Source: an uncultured Microbacterium sp. (GTDB taxonomy: Bacteria > Actinomycetota > Actinomycetes > Actinomycetales > Microbacteriaceae). From it: a stretch of 64,000 bases of DNA. How positions within the stretch are numbered: the stretch's first letter is position 1; each line of letters begins with the position of its first letter. The stretch covers positions 62,001-126,000 of the forward strand of contig NZ_CANROA010000002.1 in NCBI RefSeq assembly GCF_947632095.1, given 5' to 3'. Made by a program: the position numbers and the translations under genes. Below the pieces are notes generated by a model. It did no database searches. It worked only from the letters and a program-made list of their open reading frames with translations, and had not been told where the DNA came from. Below are positions 1-9,570 of the stretch, in pieces.

Positions 1-748
1 AGCGGTAGTTGACCTCGATCTCGCAGAGATCGGGGATGACGTTACCGGCGACGCCCCCGTCGATGCGGACTGCGCTGAGACTCTCCCGATAGACCAGCCC
101 CTCCACCGCGACTTCCTTGGCACGGTACTCCGAGAGCCGCGCGAGGACCGGAGCCGCCGCATGGATCGCGTTCTCCCCCACCCAAGCGCGGGCGGAGTGC
201 GCGCGAACGCCGTACGTGCGCACCAGGGCGCGTATCGTGCCGTTGCATCCGCCCTCGACCTCGCCGTTGGACGGCTCGCCGAGGATCGCGAAGTCGGCGG
301 CGAAGAGTTCCGGATGCTCGTCGGCGAGCAGCTTCAGACCGTTGAGGGAGGCCGCGACCTCCTCATTGTCGTACCACATCCAGGTGATATCGATCGCGGG
401 ATCGATGAGCTCGGCGGCGAGCTTGAGCTGAATCGCGACTCCCGCCTTCATGTCGACGGTTCCGCGGCCCCAGAGGTTCGGCTCGCCGTCGACGTCGATG
501 AACCGCGTCGGCACGTTGTCGTTGATCGGCACGGTATCGATGTGGCCCGCGATCGCGACGCGCTGCGCGCGGCCGAGGTTCGTGCGCGCGACGATCGTGT
601 TGCCATGACGGATGACCTCGAGGTGCTCGAGGGGAGAGACGGATTCCTCGATCGCATCAGCGAGGGCCGTCTCACTCCCGGAAACGCTCGGGATATCGCA
701 GATCGCCCGGGTGAGGTCGACGGAGGACGCGGTCAGATCGAGCTGCAT
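1..748 (-). CDS. dapE: Succinyl-diaminopimelate desuccinylase (3' part lies outside the window)
   Basis: Manual reverse-complement translation from ATG at 748: MQLDLTASSVDLTRAICDIPSVSGSETALADAIEES...VAIAGHIDTVP...LWGRGTVDMKAGVA...WYDNEEVAA...; M20 peptidase motifs (GHxDTVP, GxxDMK, EE). Divergent from dapD. Confidence 0.93.
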   Translation of the reverse strand, partial: MQLDLTASSVDLTRAICDIPSVSGSETALADAIEESVSPLEHLEVIRHGNTIVARTNLGRAQRVAIAGHIDTVPINDNVPTRFIDVDGEPNLWGRGTVDMKAGVAIQLKLAAELIDPAIDITWMWYDNEEVAASLNGLKLLADEHPELFAADFAILGEPSNGEVEGGCNGTIRALVRTYGVRAHSARAWVGENAIHAAAPVLARLSEYRAKEVAVEGLVYRESLSAVRIDGGVAGNVIPDLCEIEVNYR

Positions 749-818
749 GCCCCCAGCCTACGACCTGGCGTTCCGGCCCGTGTCGGACCGGGTGGATCCG
801 ACCCGTTAGAGTGAAAAA

Positions 819-1760
819 ATGAGCGAAGCGCGCACCATCTGGGGAATCGGCCTGACCACGATCGCCCGGGACGGAACGGTGCTCGACGCCTGGTTCCCGC
901 GGGTCGGCTCCGGCTCCCTGCCGGCCGAGATCGACGCGGACCTCGAGGCGCAGGCGGGAGCGGATGAGCGCCGCGATGTGACGATCGAGACCGTGCACCT
1001 GCAGATCGATCTCGATGCAGCGCCCGCGTCGACCGCCGATGCGTACCTGCGACTGCACGCCCTCTCACTGCGGCTCGTGCTCCCCAACGACCTCAACCTC
1101 GACGGGATCTTCGGGCACCTCCCCATCGTCGCCTGGACCAATGCCGGGCCGATGCATCCCGATGATGCAGCACGACTCGTCCCGCAGATGCGCCGGCACA
1201 GCATCCAGGTGCAGGGCCTCGACAAGTTCCCGCGCCTGACCGACTACGTGCACCCCGACGGGGTCCGCATCGCCGATGCCGCGCGCGTGCGCCTGGGCGC
1301 CCACCTCGCCCCCGGCACCACCGTCATGCACGAGGGCTTCGTGAACTTCAACGCGGGAACGCTCGGTCCCGTCATGGTCGAGGGCCGCATCTCGCAGGGC
1401 GTCGTGGTCGGCGCGAACAGCGACATCGGCGGCGGAGCATCCATCATGGGCACTCTCTCCGGCGGCGGAACCGTGCGCGTCTCGATCGGCGAGCGCACAC
1501 TGCTCGGCGCGAACGCCGGTCTCGGCATCGCCCTCGGCGACGACTGCATCGTCGAAGCGGGCGTGTACATCACCGCCGGGTCCAAGATCATCGTTGCCGA
1601 CGGGCCGGATGCGCCGCAGGGCGGAAAACGCACCGTCAAAGCGGCGGAGCTGTCGGGGCGGAGCGGTCTGCTCTTCTGGCGCAACTCGGTCACCGGAGCC
1701 GTCGAGGTCCGTCGGCGAAACGGCGCCGGGGTGACGCTGAACGAGGCGCTGCACGCCTGA
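819..1760 (+). CDS. dapD: 2,3,4,5-tetrahydropyridine-2,6-dicarboxylate N-succinyltransferase
   Basis: 313-aa ORF with left-handed beta-helix hexapeptide repeats (GTLGPVMVEGRISQGVVVGANSDIGGGASIMGTLSGGG); adjacent to divergent dapE. Confidence 0.93.
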   Translation: MSEARTIWGIGLTTIARDGTVLDAWFPRVGSGSLPAEIDADLEAQAGADERRDVTIETVHLQIDLDAAPASTADAYLRLHALSLRLVLPNDLNLDGIFGHLPIVAWTNAGPMHPDDAARLVPQMRRHSIQVQGLDKFPRLTDYVHPDGVRIADAARVRLGAHLAPGTTVMHEGFVNFNAGTLGPVMVEGRISQGVVVGANSDIGGGASIMGTLSGGGTVRVSIGERTLLGANAGLGIALGDDCIVEAGVYITAGSKIIVADGPDAPQGGKRTVKAAELSGRSGLLFWRNSVTGAVEVRRRNGAGVTLNEALHA

Positions 1761-1986
1761 TCACCGCGCTCAGGATCCACCATGGCCGCTCTGCTAGGGT
1801 TGAACGGTTATCCGAGTGATATCTGATAACTACGTCGTCGTCACGGGGTCTCCTCAGACCGTAGCGAGCTGAAACAGCTCCTCCACCAGTTGGCGTTTCG
1901 AACGGCGAACCTCTGCGCACTTCCTGTGCGCGGTCGCCCCCTTCAACGAATCAGAGCGCCTTCAAGGTGCTCGTGGAGTAACTCCT

Positions 1987-3450
1987 ATGCCTACTTTCCT
2001 CGAACTCGGCGTGCCCGCACGCCTCGCCGACGTGCTCGCCGCCGACGGCAAGACCGAAGCGTTCGCCATCCAGCGCGACACGCTCCCCGACTCGCTCGCC
2101 GGTCGCGACCTCCTCGGCCGCGGCCGCACCGGCAGCGGCAAGACCATCGCCTTCTCCCTCCCCCTCGTCTCGCGCCTGAGCGCCTCAACGAAGAAGACCC
2201 GCGCCTCGCACCCCCGCGGCCTGGTCCTCGCACCGACCCGCGAGCTCGCCACGCAGATCGCCGCGACCGTCGCGCCCCTCGCCGAGGCCGCAGGCCTTCG
2301 CGTGTCGACGATCTTCGGCGGCGTGAGCCAGAAGCCGCAGGAGCAGGCGCTGCGCAGCGGCGTCGACATCATCGTCGCGTGCCCCGGCCGCCTCGAAGAC
2401 CTCATGAAGCAGAAGCTCGTCTCCCTCGACTCCGTCGAGGTCGCCGTGCTCGATGAGGCTGACCACATGGCCGACCTCGGCTTCCTCCCCGGCGTCACCC
2501 GCATCCTCGCCGCCACCCCGGCCGACGGCCAGCGCCTGCTCTTCAGCGCCACGCTCGACCGCGGCATCGACACGCTCGCCAAGCGCTTCCTCTCCAACGC
2601 CGTCAGCCACGAGGTCGACGAGGCGAGTGTGCCCGTCGGCGAGATGACGCACCGCGTGCTCATGACGACCTCCGCCGAGCACAAGAAGCAGGTCGTGAAC
2701 GACCTCGCCTCCGGCACGGGACGACGCATCCTCTTCACGCGCACCAAGCACCAGGCCAAGAAGCTCGCGAAGCTGCTGACCTCCGCCGGCATCCCCGCCG
2801 TCGATCTGCACGGAAACCTCTCGCAGAACGCCCGCGAGCGCAACCTCAGCGCCTTCTCGGCCGACCCCGCCGACGGCGGCGTGCGCGTTCTCGTCGCCAC
2901 CGATGTCGCCGCTCGCGGCGTTCACGTCGACAACGTCGACCTCGTCGTGCACGTCGACCCACCCATGGAGCACAAGGCGTACCTGCACCGCTCCGGTCGC
3001 ACCGCCCGCGCCGGCGCCGCCGGAACCGTCGTCACGGTCGTGCTGCCCGAGCAGCGCCGCGATGTGAAGGATCTCCTGCGCAAGGCGCAGATCACGGCCG
3101 ACCTCGAGCAGGTCGATTCCGGGATCATCGACGAGCTCGTCGGCGAGAAGGCTCCCTACGTCAAGCCCGTTCCGGTGCAGCAGCAGAAGCAGCAGCCCAA
3201 GAAGAAGCCGCGCCAGCCCCAGCAGCACGGCGAGCAGGGCTCGAGCAACCCGCCCGCACGCCGTCGGCGTCGTTCCGGCCAGGGCGGCGGGCAGGGCGCT
3301 GCCGCTTCGACGCAGGGCGCCGCATCCACCGGTCAGGGCCAGCGCTCGGGCGGCCGCCCCGCTCAGCAGGGGCGCATCCAGGTGGGCCAGCGCGTCGCCG
3401 ACACGCGTCGCCCGCGCCGGGCTCAGGGCGGTGGCTCGCAGAGCCGCTGA
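1987..3450 (+). CDS. DEAD/DEAH-box ATP-dependent RNA helicase with basic Q/R/G-rich C-terminal tail
   Basis: Motifs GRTGSGKT, PTRELA, DEAD (AVLDEADHMADLGF), SAT, HRSGRTARAG; low-complexity basic tail. Confidence 0.95.
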   Translation: MPTFLELGVPARLADVLAADGKTEAFAIQRDTLPDSLAGRDLLGRGRTGSGKTIAFSLPLVSRLSASTKKTRASHPRGLVLAPTRELATQIAATVAPLAEAAGLRVSTIFGGVSQKPQEQALRSGVDIIVACPGRLEDLMKQKLVSLDSVEVAVLDEADHMADLGFLPGVTRILAATPADGQRLLFSATLDRGIDTLAKRFLSNAVSHEVDEASVPVGEMTHRVLMTTSAEHKKQVVNDLASGTGRRILFTRTKHQAKKLAKLLTSAGIPAVDLHGNLSQNARERNLSAFSADPADGGVRVLVATDVAARGVHVDNVDLVVHVDPPMEHKAYLHRSGRTARAGAAGTVVTVVLPEQRRDVKDLLRKAQITADLEQVDSGIIDELVGEKAPYVKPVPVQQQKQQPKKKPRQPQQHGEQGSSNPPARRRRRSGQGGGQGAAASTQGAASTGQGQRSGGRPAQQGRIQVGQRVADTRRPRRAQGGGSQSR

Positions 3451-3534
3451 CCGTCATCACTGGATGCCCCGCCGGTTCGCCGTGCGGGGCATCCGTGTCT
3501 GCGGGCGCCCCTGCGCTCGATGCCCACCCCACGA

Positions 3535-3576
3535 GAAAGGCCCCGAACCCTCCATCGGAGGGGTTCGGGGCCTTTC
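3535..3576. terminator. Bidirectional terminator between convergent helicase and citrate synthase genes
   Basis: GAAAGGCCCCGAACCCTCC-ATC-GGAGGGGTTCGGGGCCTTTC, near-perfect 19/20-bp stem between convergent stops. Confidence 0.85.
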
Positions 3577-3590
3577 GGGATCCGCGGTGA

Positions 3591-4886
3591 TCAGCGGGTC
3601 GGGAACGCACGCTCCGGCGATCCCGTGTACAGCTGCTGCGGGCGGCCGATCTTCGTCTGCGGGTCGAGCTGCAGCTCGCGCCACTGCGCCAGCCAGCCGG
3701 GCAGACGGCCGATCGCGAACAGCACGGTGAACATGCGCGTCGGGAAGCCCATCGCCTTGTAGATCACGCCGGTGTAGAAGTCGACGTTGGGGTACAGACG
3801 ACGCTCCTTGAAGTAGTCGTCGGCGAGGGCGATCTCCTCGAGCTCCTTCGCGAGGTCGAGGAGGGGGTCGGTGACGCCGAGCTCGCGCAGAACCTCATCG
3901 GCTGCATCCTTGACGAGCTTGGCGCGCGGGTCGTAGTTCTTGTAGACGCGGTGCCCGAAGCCCATGAGCTTCACGCCGTCTTCCTTGTTCTTGACGCGCT
4001 CGACGAAGCGCTGCACGCTCTGACCCGAATCGCGGATCTGACCGAGCATGGTCAGGACGGCCTCGTTGGCACCGCCGTGCAGCGGGCCGGAGAGGGCCTG
4101 GATGCCGGCGGAGACCGAAGCGAACTGGTTGGCGCCGGTGGAGCCCACCAGGCGCACGGTCGAGGTCGAGGCGTTCTGCTCGTGGTCCTCGTGGAGGATC
4201 AGCAGAAGCTCGAGGGCCTTCGACATGACCGGGTTGACCTCGTAGGGCTCGGACTGCACACCGAAGTTGAGCTTGAGGAAGTTGTCGACGAAGCTCAGCG
4301 AGTTGTCGGGGTATAGGAAGGCCTGGCCGATGCTCTTCTTGTGCGCGTAGGCGGCGATGACCGGCAGCTTCGCGAGCATGCGGATCATGTTGAGCTCGAC
4401 GTGCTCGGGGTTGCTCGGGTCGGTCTGGCCCTCGTAGTAGGTCGACAGCGCCGAGACGGCGGAAGACAGCACCGACATGGGGTGCGCCGTGTGCGGCAGA
4501 GCCGTGAAGAAGTGCTTGAGGTCTTCGTGCAGGAGCGTGTGACGGCGGATGCGCTCGTCGAAGTCGGCCAGCTCGCTGGGCGTAGGCAGCTCACCGTAGA
4601 TGAGCAGCCAGGCCACCTCGAGGAACGAGCTGTTTCCCGCGATCTGGTCGATCGGGTACCCGCGGTAGCGCAGGATGCCCTGGTCACCGTCGATGAATGT
4701 GATCGCCGACTTGGTCGACGCGGTGTTGACGAAGCCGTAGTCGAGGCCCGTGAGGCCCGTCTGCTTCGTCAGCGTCGAGAAGTCGATGCTGTCGTTGCCC
4801 GCCGTCCCGCGCAGGACGGGGAACTCCGCCGTCTTGTCGCCGACCGTGAGGGTCGCCTTGGCCTGCTGATCTGCCGCTGCGCTCAC
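3591..4886 (-). CDS. gltA: Citrate synthase
   Basis: MSAAADQQAKATLTVGDKTAEFPVL...GLDYGF..., ...LHGGANEAVLTML..., GFGHRVYKNYDPRA. GTG start at 4886 chosen because it is preceded by AAGGAGGT. Confidence 0.94.
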   Translation of the reverse strand: MSAAADQQAKATLTVGDKTAEFPVLRGTAGNDSIDFSTLTKQTGLTGLDYGFVNTASTKSAITFIDGDQGILRYRGYPIDQIAGNSSFLEVAWLLIYGELPTPSELADFDERIRRHTLLHEDLKHFFTALPHTAHPMSVLSSAVSALSTYYEGQTDPSNPEHVELNMIRMLAKLPVIAAYAHKKSIGQAFLYPDNSLSFVDNFLKLNFGVQSEPYEVNPVMSKALELLLILHEDHEQNASTSTVRLVGSTGANQFASVSAGIQALSGPLHGGANEAVLTMLGQIRDSGQSVQRFVERVKNKEDGVKLMGFGHRVYKNYDPRAKLVKDAADEVLRELGVTDPLLDLAKELEEIALADDYFKERRLYPNVDFYTGVIYKAMGFPTRMFTVLFAIGRLPGWLAQWRELQLDPQTKIGRPQQLYTGSPERAFPTR

Positions 4887-5054
4887 GCGGACCTCCTTGT
4901 ACGTTTCGTGACCGATTGGTCGTAGTCGTCGAGGGCGATGCATGGCGCATTGCGCCGGGTCGGGTCTCGACCGAATCGCCTCTATAGCCTAGTGGGCTGT
5001 TCGCCCTCCTGTGACATCAGCCAAGCAGGAGCCGGATTGCCCTGTGGGAATCCA

Positions 5055-6164
5055 CTAAGACTCGCCGAGGAGCCGGCGGGCAGCCTGCTCCACGCACTCC
5101 AGCGGAGCCGTGAGCGAAAGCCGGATGTGCTGGCTCGCATCCGGTCCGTAGAAGGGCCCGGGCCCCGCGAGGATGCCGAGATCCGCGAGCCGCGCCATCG
5201 ACTCCCAGGCGTCGCGGCCCTCGGTCGCCCACAGGTAGAGCCCGGCCTCGGAACCGTCGATGCGGAACCCCGCGGCCGCCAGCGCCGGCCGCAGCAGATC
5301 GCGTCGGATCCGGTAGAGCTCCTTCTGGTGGGCGACGTGCTCGTCATCGCCGAGGGCGGCGATCATCGCCTCCTGCACGGGCAGCGGCATCATCATGCCG
5401 AGATGCTTCCGGGCCGTGAGCAGAACGGCGATCGTCTCGGCGCAGCCTGCCACGAAGGCTGCGCGATAACCGGCGAGGTTGGACTGCTTACTCAAGGAAT
5501 AGACGCTGAGGAGACCAGCACGCGAACCTCCGGTGACACGGGGATCGAGGACGGAGGGCACCGGCTCGTGAGCCCACTGGCCGTCCCAGCCGAGCTCGGC
5601 GTAGCACTCGTCGCTGGCCAGGACAGCGCCGAGCTCGCGCGCGCGTCGGACCGCGTGCGCCAGCTCTTCCGCCGTCCAGGTGCGACCATCGGGGTTTCCC
5701 GGAGTGTTGATCCAGATGAGCTTCGTGCCCTCGGGCCAGGCATCCGGGTCGTCCTCGGCGAGCGGTGCGGCGCCGACGATGCGGGCACCGACCTCATAGG
5801 TCGGATAAGCCACGCGGGGGAAGACGACGGTGTCACCTGCTCCGAGACCCAAAAGCGTCGGAAGAAGGGCGACGAGCTCCTTCGAGCCGATCGTGGGCAG
5901 AACTTCGTCGACGCGGAGCTCCGGCACGCCGCGTCGGCGCGCGTACCAGTCGACGATCGCCTCGCGCAGCGCGGGAGTGCCGACGTTCTGCGGATAGGAG
6001 TGCGCATCGGTCGCCGCGGAGAGCGCGCGCCGGATCACCTCGGGCGTCGGGTCGACGGGCGAGCCGATCGACAGATCGACCAGGCCCTGCGGATGCTGCG
6101 CGGCACGCTCACGGAACGGGACGACAGCATCCCACGGGTAGTCGGACAGGTCGCGCACGCCCAT
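5055..6164 (-). CDS. dapC: Succinyldiaminopimelate transaminase (class I/II aminotransferase)
   Basis: Fold-type I PLP aminotransferase (SLSKQSNLAGYRAAF), directly downstream of ferredoxin fdxA in the typical actinobacterial arrangement. ATG at 6164. Confidence 0.9.
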   Translation of the reverse strand: MGVRDLSDYPWDAVVPFRERAAQHPQGLVDLSIGSPVDPTPEVIRRALSAATDAHSYPQNVGTPALREAIVDWYARRRGVPELRVDEVLPTIGSKELVALLPTLLGLGAGDTVVFPRVAYPTYEVGARIVGAAPLAEDDPDAWPEGTKLIWINTPGNPDGRTWTAEELAHAVRRARELGAVLASDECYAELGWDGQWAHEPVPSVLDPRVTGGSRAGLLSVYSLSKQSNLAGYRAAFVAGCAETIAVLLTARKHLGMMMPLPVQEAMIAALGDDEHVAHQKELYRIRRDLLRPALAAAGFRIDGSEAGLYLWATEGRDAWESMARLADLGILAGPGPFYGPDASQHIRLSLTAPLECVEQAARRLLGES

Positions 6165-6169
6165 GCGGA

Positions 6170-6490
6170 TCAGTCGCCCTGCGGGGGAAGTGCCGCGATG
6201 ATCGGGTGATCGTGCTTGATGACACCGACCTTGGCGGCGCCTCCGGGGGAGCCGACCTCTTCGAAGAACTCGACGTTCGCCTTGTAGTAGTCCTGCCACT
6301 CATCGGGCAGGTCATCCTCGTAGTAGATGGCCTCGACGGGGCACACCGGCTCGCATGCTCCGCAGTCCACGCATTCATCGGGGTGGATGTAGAGCGAGCG
6401 CTCACCCTCGTAGATGCAGTCAACGGGGCACTCGTCGATGCAGGCGCGATCCTTGACATCGACGCACGGAAGGGCGATCACATACGTCAC
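6170..6490 (-). CDS. fdxA: 7Fe ferredoxin (3Fe-4S/4Fe-4S)
   Basis: [60 protein letters not shown]. Confidence 0.95.
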   Translation of the reverse strand: MTYVIALPCVDVKDRACIDECPVDCIYEGERSLYIHPDECVDCGACEPVCPVEAIYYEDDLPDEWQDYYKANVEFFEEVGSPGGAAKVGVIKHDHPIIAALPPQGD

Positions 6491-6499
6491 CCCCTCAGT

Positions 6500-6907
6500 C
6501 TACGACCCGTTTCCGCCCTTCGGCTCCGCATCAGAGACGCGCGGCTGCATGCGCATCTTCGACATCGAGGGCCAGGAGACCACGAGCAGGGCGATGCCCG
6601 CGACCAGGTAGATCCATACCTGCCCCAACGGGGTGTTCGGCACGATCACCGAACCACCGGGGCCCTCCCCCGAGATCACCGTCAACATGCCCAGCATGCC
6701 GATCGCCGTCGCCACGGCGGCGGCGCGATCGCGGGTGAGCGTGCGCACCGCGACGAGCAGCGCTGCGCAGGCGACGCCGCCCACGATCAGGCCGATCGGG
6801 ATGGGCCCCCACATGAGGCTGTGTGCGATCGTGCCGGCCGTCCCGTAGACGACGCCGACGAGGGCTGCGGCGATCCAGGACAGGGCGCGGGAGATCCAAG
6901 GGGGCAC
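6500..6907 (-). CDS. Small multi-TM membrane protein
   Basis: 135 aa, four hydrophobic segments; downstream of it on the same strand is fdxA-dapC. Confidence 0.7.
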   Translation of the reverse strand: MPPWISRALSWIAAALVGVVYGTAGTIAHSLMWGPIPIGLIVGGVACAALLVAVRTLTRDRAAAVATAIGMLGMLTVISGEGPGGSVIVPNTPLGQVWIYLVAGIALLVVSWPSMSKMRMQPRVSDAEPKGGNGS

Positions 6908-6932
6908 GCTCAGATCTTACGCGGCCCGTCTT

Positions 6933-7247
6933 TCACGCCGCCCAGCCGAGCAGCCGGAGTCCGGCCGCCACGGCCGCCGCCGCGATCACGACGATGAGGA
7001 ACGACTGACGCAGCGCCAGCAGCCCGCCGGCCACCAGCACCGCGGGAAGCCGCGCATCGACAACCACGGCCTGCCCGGCACCGAGCGTCTGCACGGCCAG
7101 CAGGGCCGCCAGCAGCGCCACGGCCAGAAGATCGGAGATGCGGGCCGGACGCGGAGCTTCCAGCAGATGAGCGGGGATCAGATACCCGAAGGCCTTCAGC
7201 GCGGCGCAGATGCACGCCGCCAGCAGAACGGCGCTCCACACGCTCAC
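6933..7247 (-). CDS. azlD: AzlD family branched-chain amino acid transporter subunit
   Basis: GTG start overlapping the azlC stop (GTGA); VSVWSAVLLAACICAALKAFGYLIPAHLLE..., about 104 aa, 4 TM; partner of azlC. Confidence 0.82.
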   Translation of the reverse strand: MSVWSAVLLAACICAALKAFGYLIPAHLLEAPRPARISDLLAVALLAALLAVQTLGAGQAVVVDARLPAVLVAGGLLALRQSFLIVVIAAAAVAAGLRLLGWAA

Positions 7248-7978
7248 AGCTTCTCCTCCTGACCGACAGCGCGCTCCGGCCGATCGAACCAGTTGAACCA
7301 GCCGACGACGATCGCGACGACGGCGGCGATGAGAACCGGCATGCCCGGCATGACGATGGGTGTGAGGGATGCCGCGACGACGGCCGCCGCGACGCCCACG
7401 GCGACCGCCTGCCGTTGTTTGAGGCGCGGCCACAGCAGGGCGAGGAAGGCGGCGGCGGCCGCGGCATCCAGCCCCCAGGCCTTCGGATCCCCCAGCACGT
7501 CGCCCAGGAGCGCACCGATCAGGGTCGCCAGGTTCCACCCGAGGAAGACGCCCAGGCCCGTCACCCAGAATCCGAGTCGGCGCAACGGCGCCGTGGGCTG
7601 CGAAATCGCAACGGCCGTCGACTCGTCGATCGTGACGTGCGCAGCCGCGGTACGGCGCCAGAATCCGGGCCCGACGACCGAGGACATCCTCATGCCGTAG
7701 GCGAGGTTGCGCACCCCCAGCAGAGCCGAGGAGGCCACCGCCGACGGAAGCGCGGCGATTCCCCCGGCGCCGAGGATCCCGATGAACGCGAACTGGGATC
7801 CGCCCGTGAACATCAGCAGGCTGAGCACGCACGTCTGCCAGATGTCGAGACCGGATGCCACGGCGAGGGCTCCGAACGAGATCCCGTACGCGCTTGTGGC
7901 GACGGCGACGCCGAGGCCTTCTCGCCAGACCTCGCGCCGGGCGAGGCCCAGATCGGGCGTGTCGCGTTCGGGATGCAT
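7244..7978 (-). CDS. azlC: AzlC family branched-chain amino acid permease
   Basis: AYGISFGALAVASGLDIWQTCVLSLLMFTGGSQFAFIGI...LGVRNLAYGMRMS. Confidence 0.88.
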   Translation of the reverse strand: MHPERDTPDLGLARREVWREGLGVAVATSAYGISFGALAVASGLDIWQTCVLSLLMFTGGSQFAFIGILGAGGIAALPSAVASSALLGVRNLAYGMRMSSVVGPGFWRRTAAAHVTIDESTAVAISQPTAPLRRLGFWVTGLGVFLGWNLATLIGALLGDVLGDPKAWGLDAAAAAAFLALLWPRLKQRQAVAVGVAAAVVAASLTPIVMPGMPVLIAAVVAIVVGWFNWFDRPERAVGQEEKL

Positions 7979-8041
7979 GAGGCCAGTCTCTCGCACGGAG
8001 GAAGTCGCCGCGCACCGGCGGATGCGCGATCTCCTCCTCGT

Positions 8042-9570
8042 TCAGTCCACCGGCGACGGGTCGGGAATCTCCTCGGGTGTGTACTTCGGCAGACGCGATG
8101 CCGGCAGGATCGCGAGCGCGCTGACCCCGGCGAGGACGAGAAGTCCGAGCCGGAGCGTTCCCAGACGTGCTTCTTCGTTGACGACGACGGCGGCGTCCAC
8201 CTGCGCGGGCGTCGCATCCGTGTCCTCGAGCACCGTCTTCAGCTCGTCGTTGCTGATGAAGTTCACCGCATCGAGGTCGACCTGCGCGATCAACTCCGGC
8301 GGCAGTTCTGGATGCTCGATCACCGCGCGCCCGACGCTCAGCCCCAGCAGCGACACCAGCAGAGCTCCTGCCACAGCCGTGCCGACCGCCGAGGCGAGGT
8401 TCTGCGTGGTTCCGCGCAACGATCCCACGTCGCCCGCGAGTGCCGACGGCGCCGAGGTCACGAGCACGTTGAAGACCAGCGTCACGAGCGCCCCCTGGCC
8501 GACACCGAAGACGAAGAGCCCGAGGATCGTCGGGAGAGTCTCCCAGTTGTTGTTCACGACCGCCGAGAGCCAGACGAGCGCCGCCGTGGTGAGGATGAAC
8601 CCGGCGATGCCGATCGTGCGCGGCGGGTACTTCTTGTACAGGCGCACCACGAGCACCGCGGTGAAGAACACCGTGAGGTTGAACGGCATCATCGCCAGCG
8701 ACGTGTCGAAGGGCGTGCGCCCCTGCACGATCTGGATGTACAGCGGGATCGAGAAGTTCACGCAGGCTTCCAGAGCGACCACGATGAACATCGCGTAGAC
8801 GGCCGCGCGCTCACGCGACGAGTCGAGGATGCTCAGGTCGATCAGCGGCACCTCGCCGCGCGCCATCCGGCGTCGCGTCCAGAGGAAGAACGCCTGCCCC
8901 AGCATGATGCCGACGACGATGAACAGAGGCGCGGGCGACAGGCCGAACACGCTGAAGGGCGCGGCTTCGGTCGCCGACAGCGCCCCCAGCCATTGAGGTT
9001 GTTGAATCCCAGCGTCAGCAGCACGATCGCCGCGATGCCGAGCACGATCATGAACACCGGACGCCACCCCACCAGGGTGCCCAGGGTTCCTCCGATGAGG
9101 AAGGCGCTGACGCCGGAGAACGCCCGCGCAGACCCCAGCGTGCCGATCGCGGTCGCCTGCTGGGCCCCGCGGTAGTTCTCGGCGATGAGGGCGACGAGCG
9201 ATGGCACGATGATCGCGGCCGCCGCCCCGGCGACCGCCTGACCGCCGATCGCCCAGCCGATGCTCGGACCGAAGATCATCATGAGCGACGAACCGGCGAA
9301 CAGCACGATCACGACACGGAAGATCAGCACCCACCCGATGCGCTGTCCGAGCTTCGCGCCGGTCATCACGAGGGCGGCGACCGCCAACCCGTAGACGACG
9401 ATCGTGGAGCTCGCCACGGTGGGCGCGACGCCGAACTCCTCGACGATCCCGCCGAGCGAGATCGGCAGCGCCGCGACGTTGAACGACATGAGCACCTGCG
9501 CGAGGAACAGGCTGACCATCGGCAGCCAGGACGTCTTGTGCGCAGCATCCTGCGCCTGCCCGCCGGTCAC
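8042..9570 (-). pseudogene. MFS transporter (EmrB/QacA-like, ~14 TM) interrupted by a one-base frameshift near 8985-8991
   Basis: N-terminal half in ORF 8842..9789 (..MVSLFLAQVLMSFNVAALPISL..LGFNNLNGWG), C-terminal half in ORF 8042..9334 (..GALSATEAAPFSVFGLSPAPLFIVVGIMLGQ..). The halves join if one G is added to a G5 run. GTG start overlaps the glutaminase stop. Confidence 0.75.
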
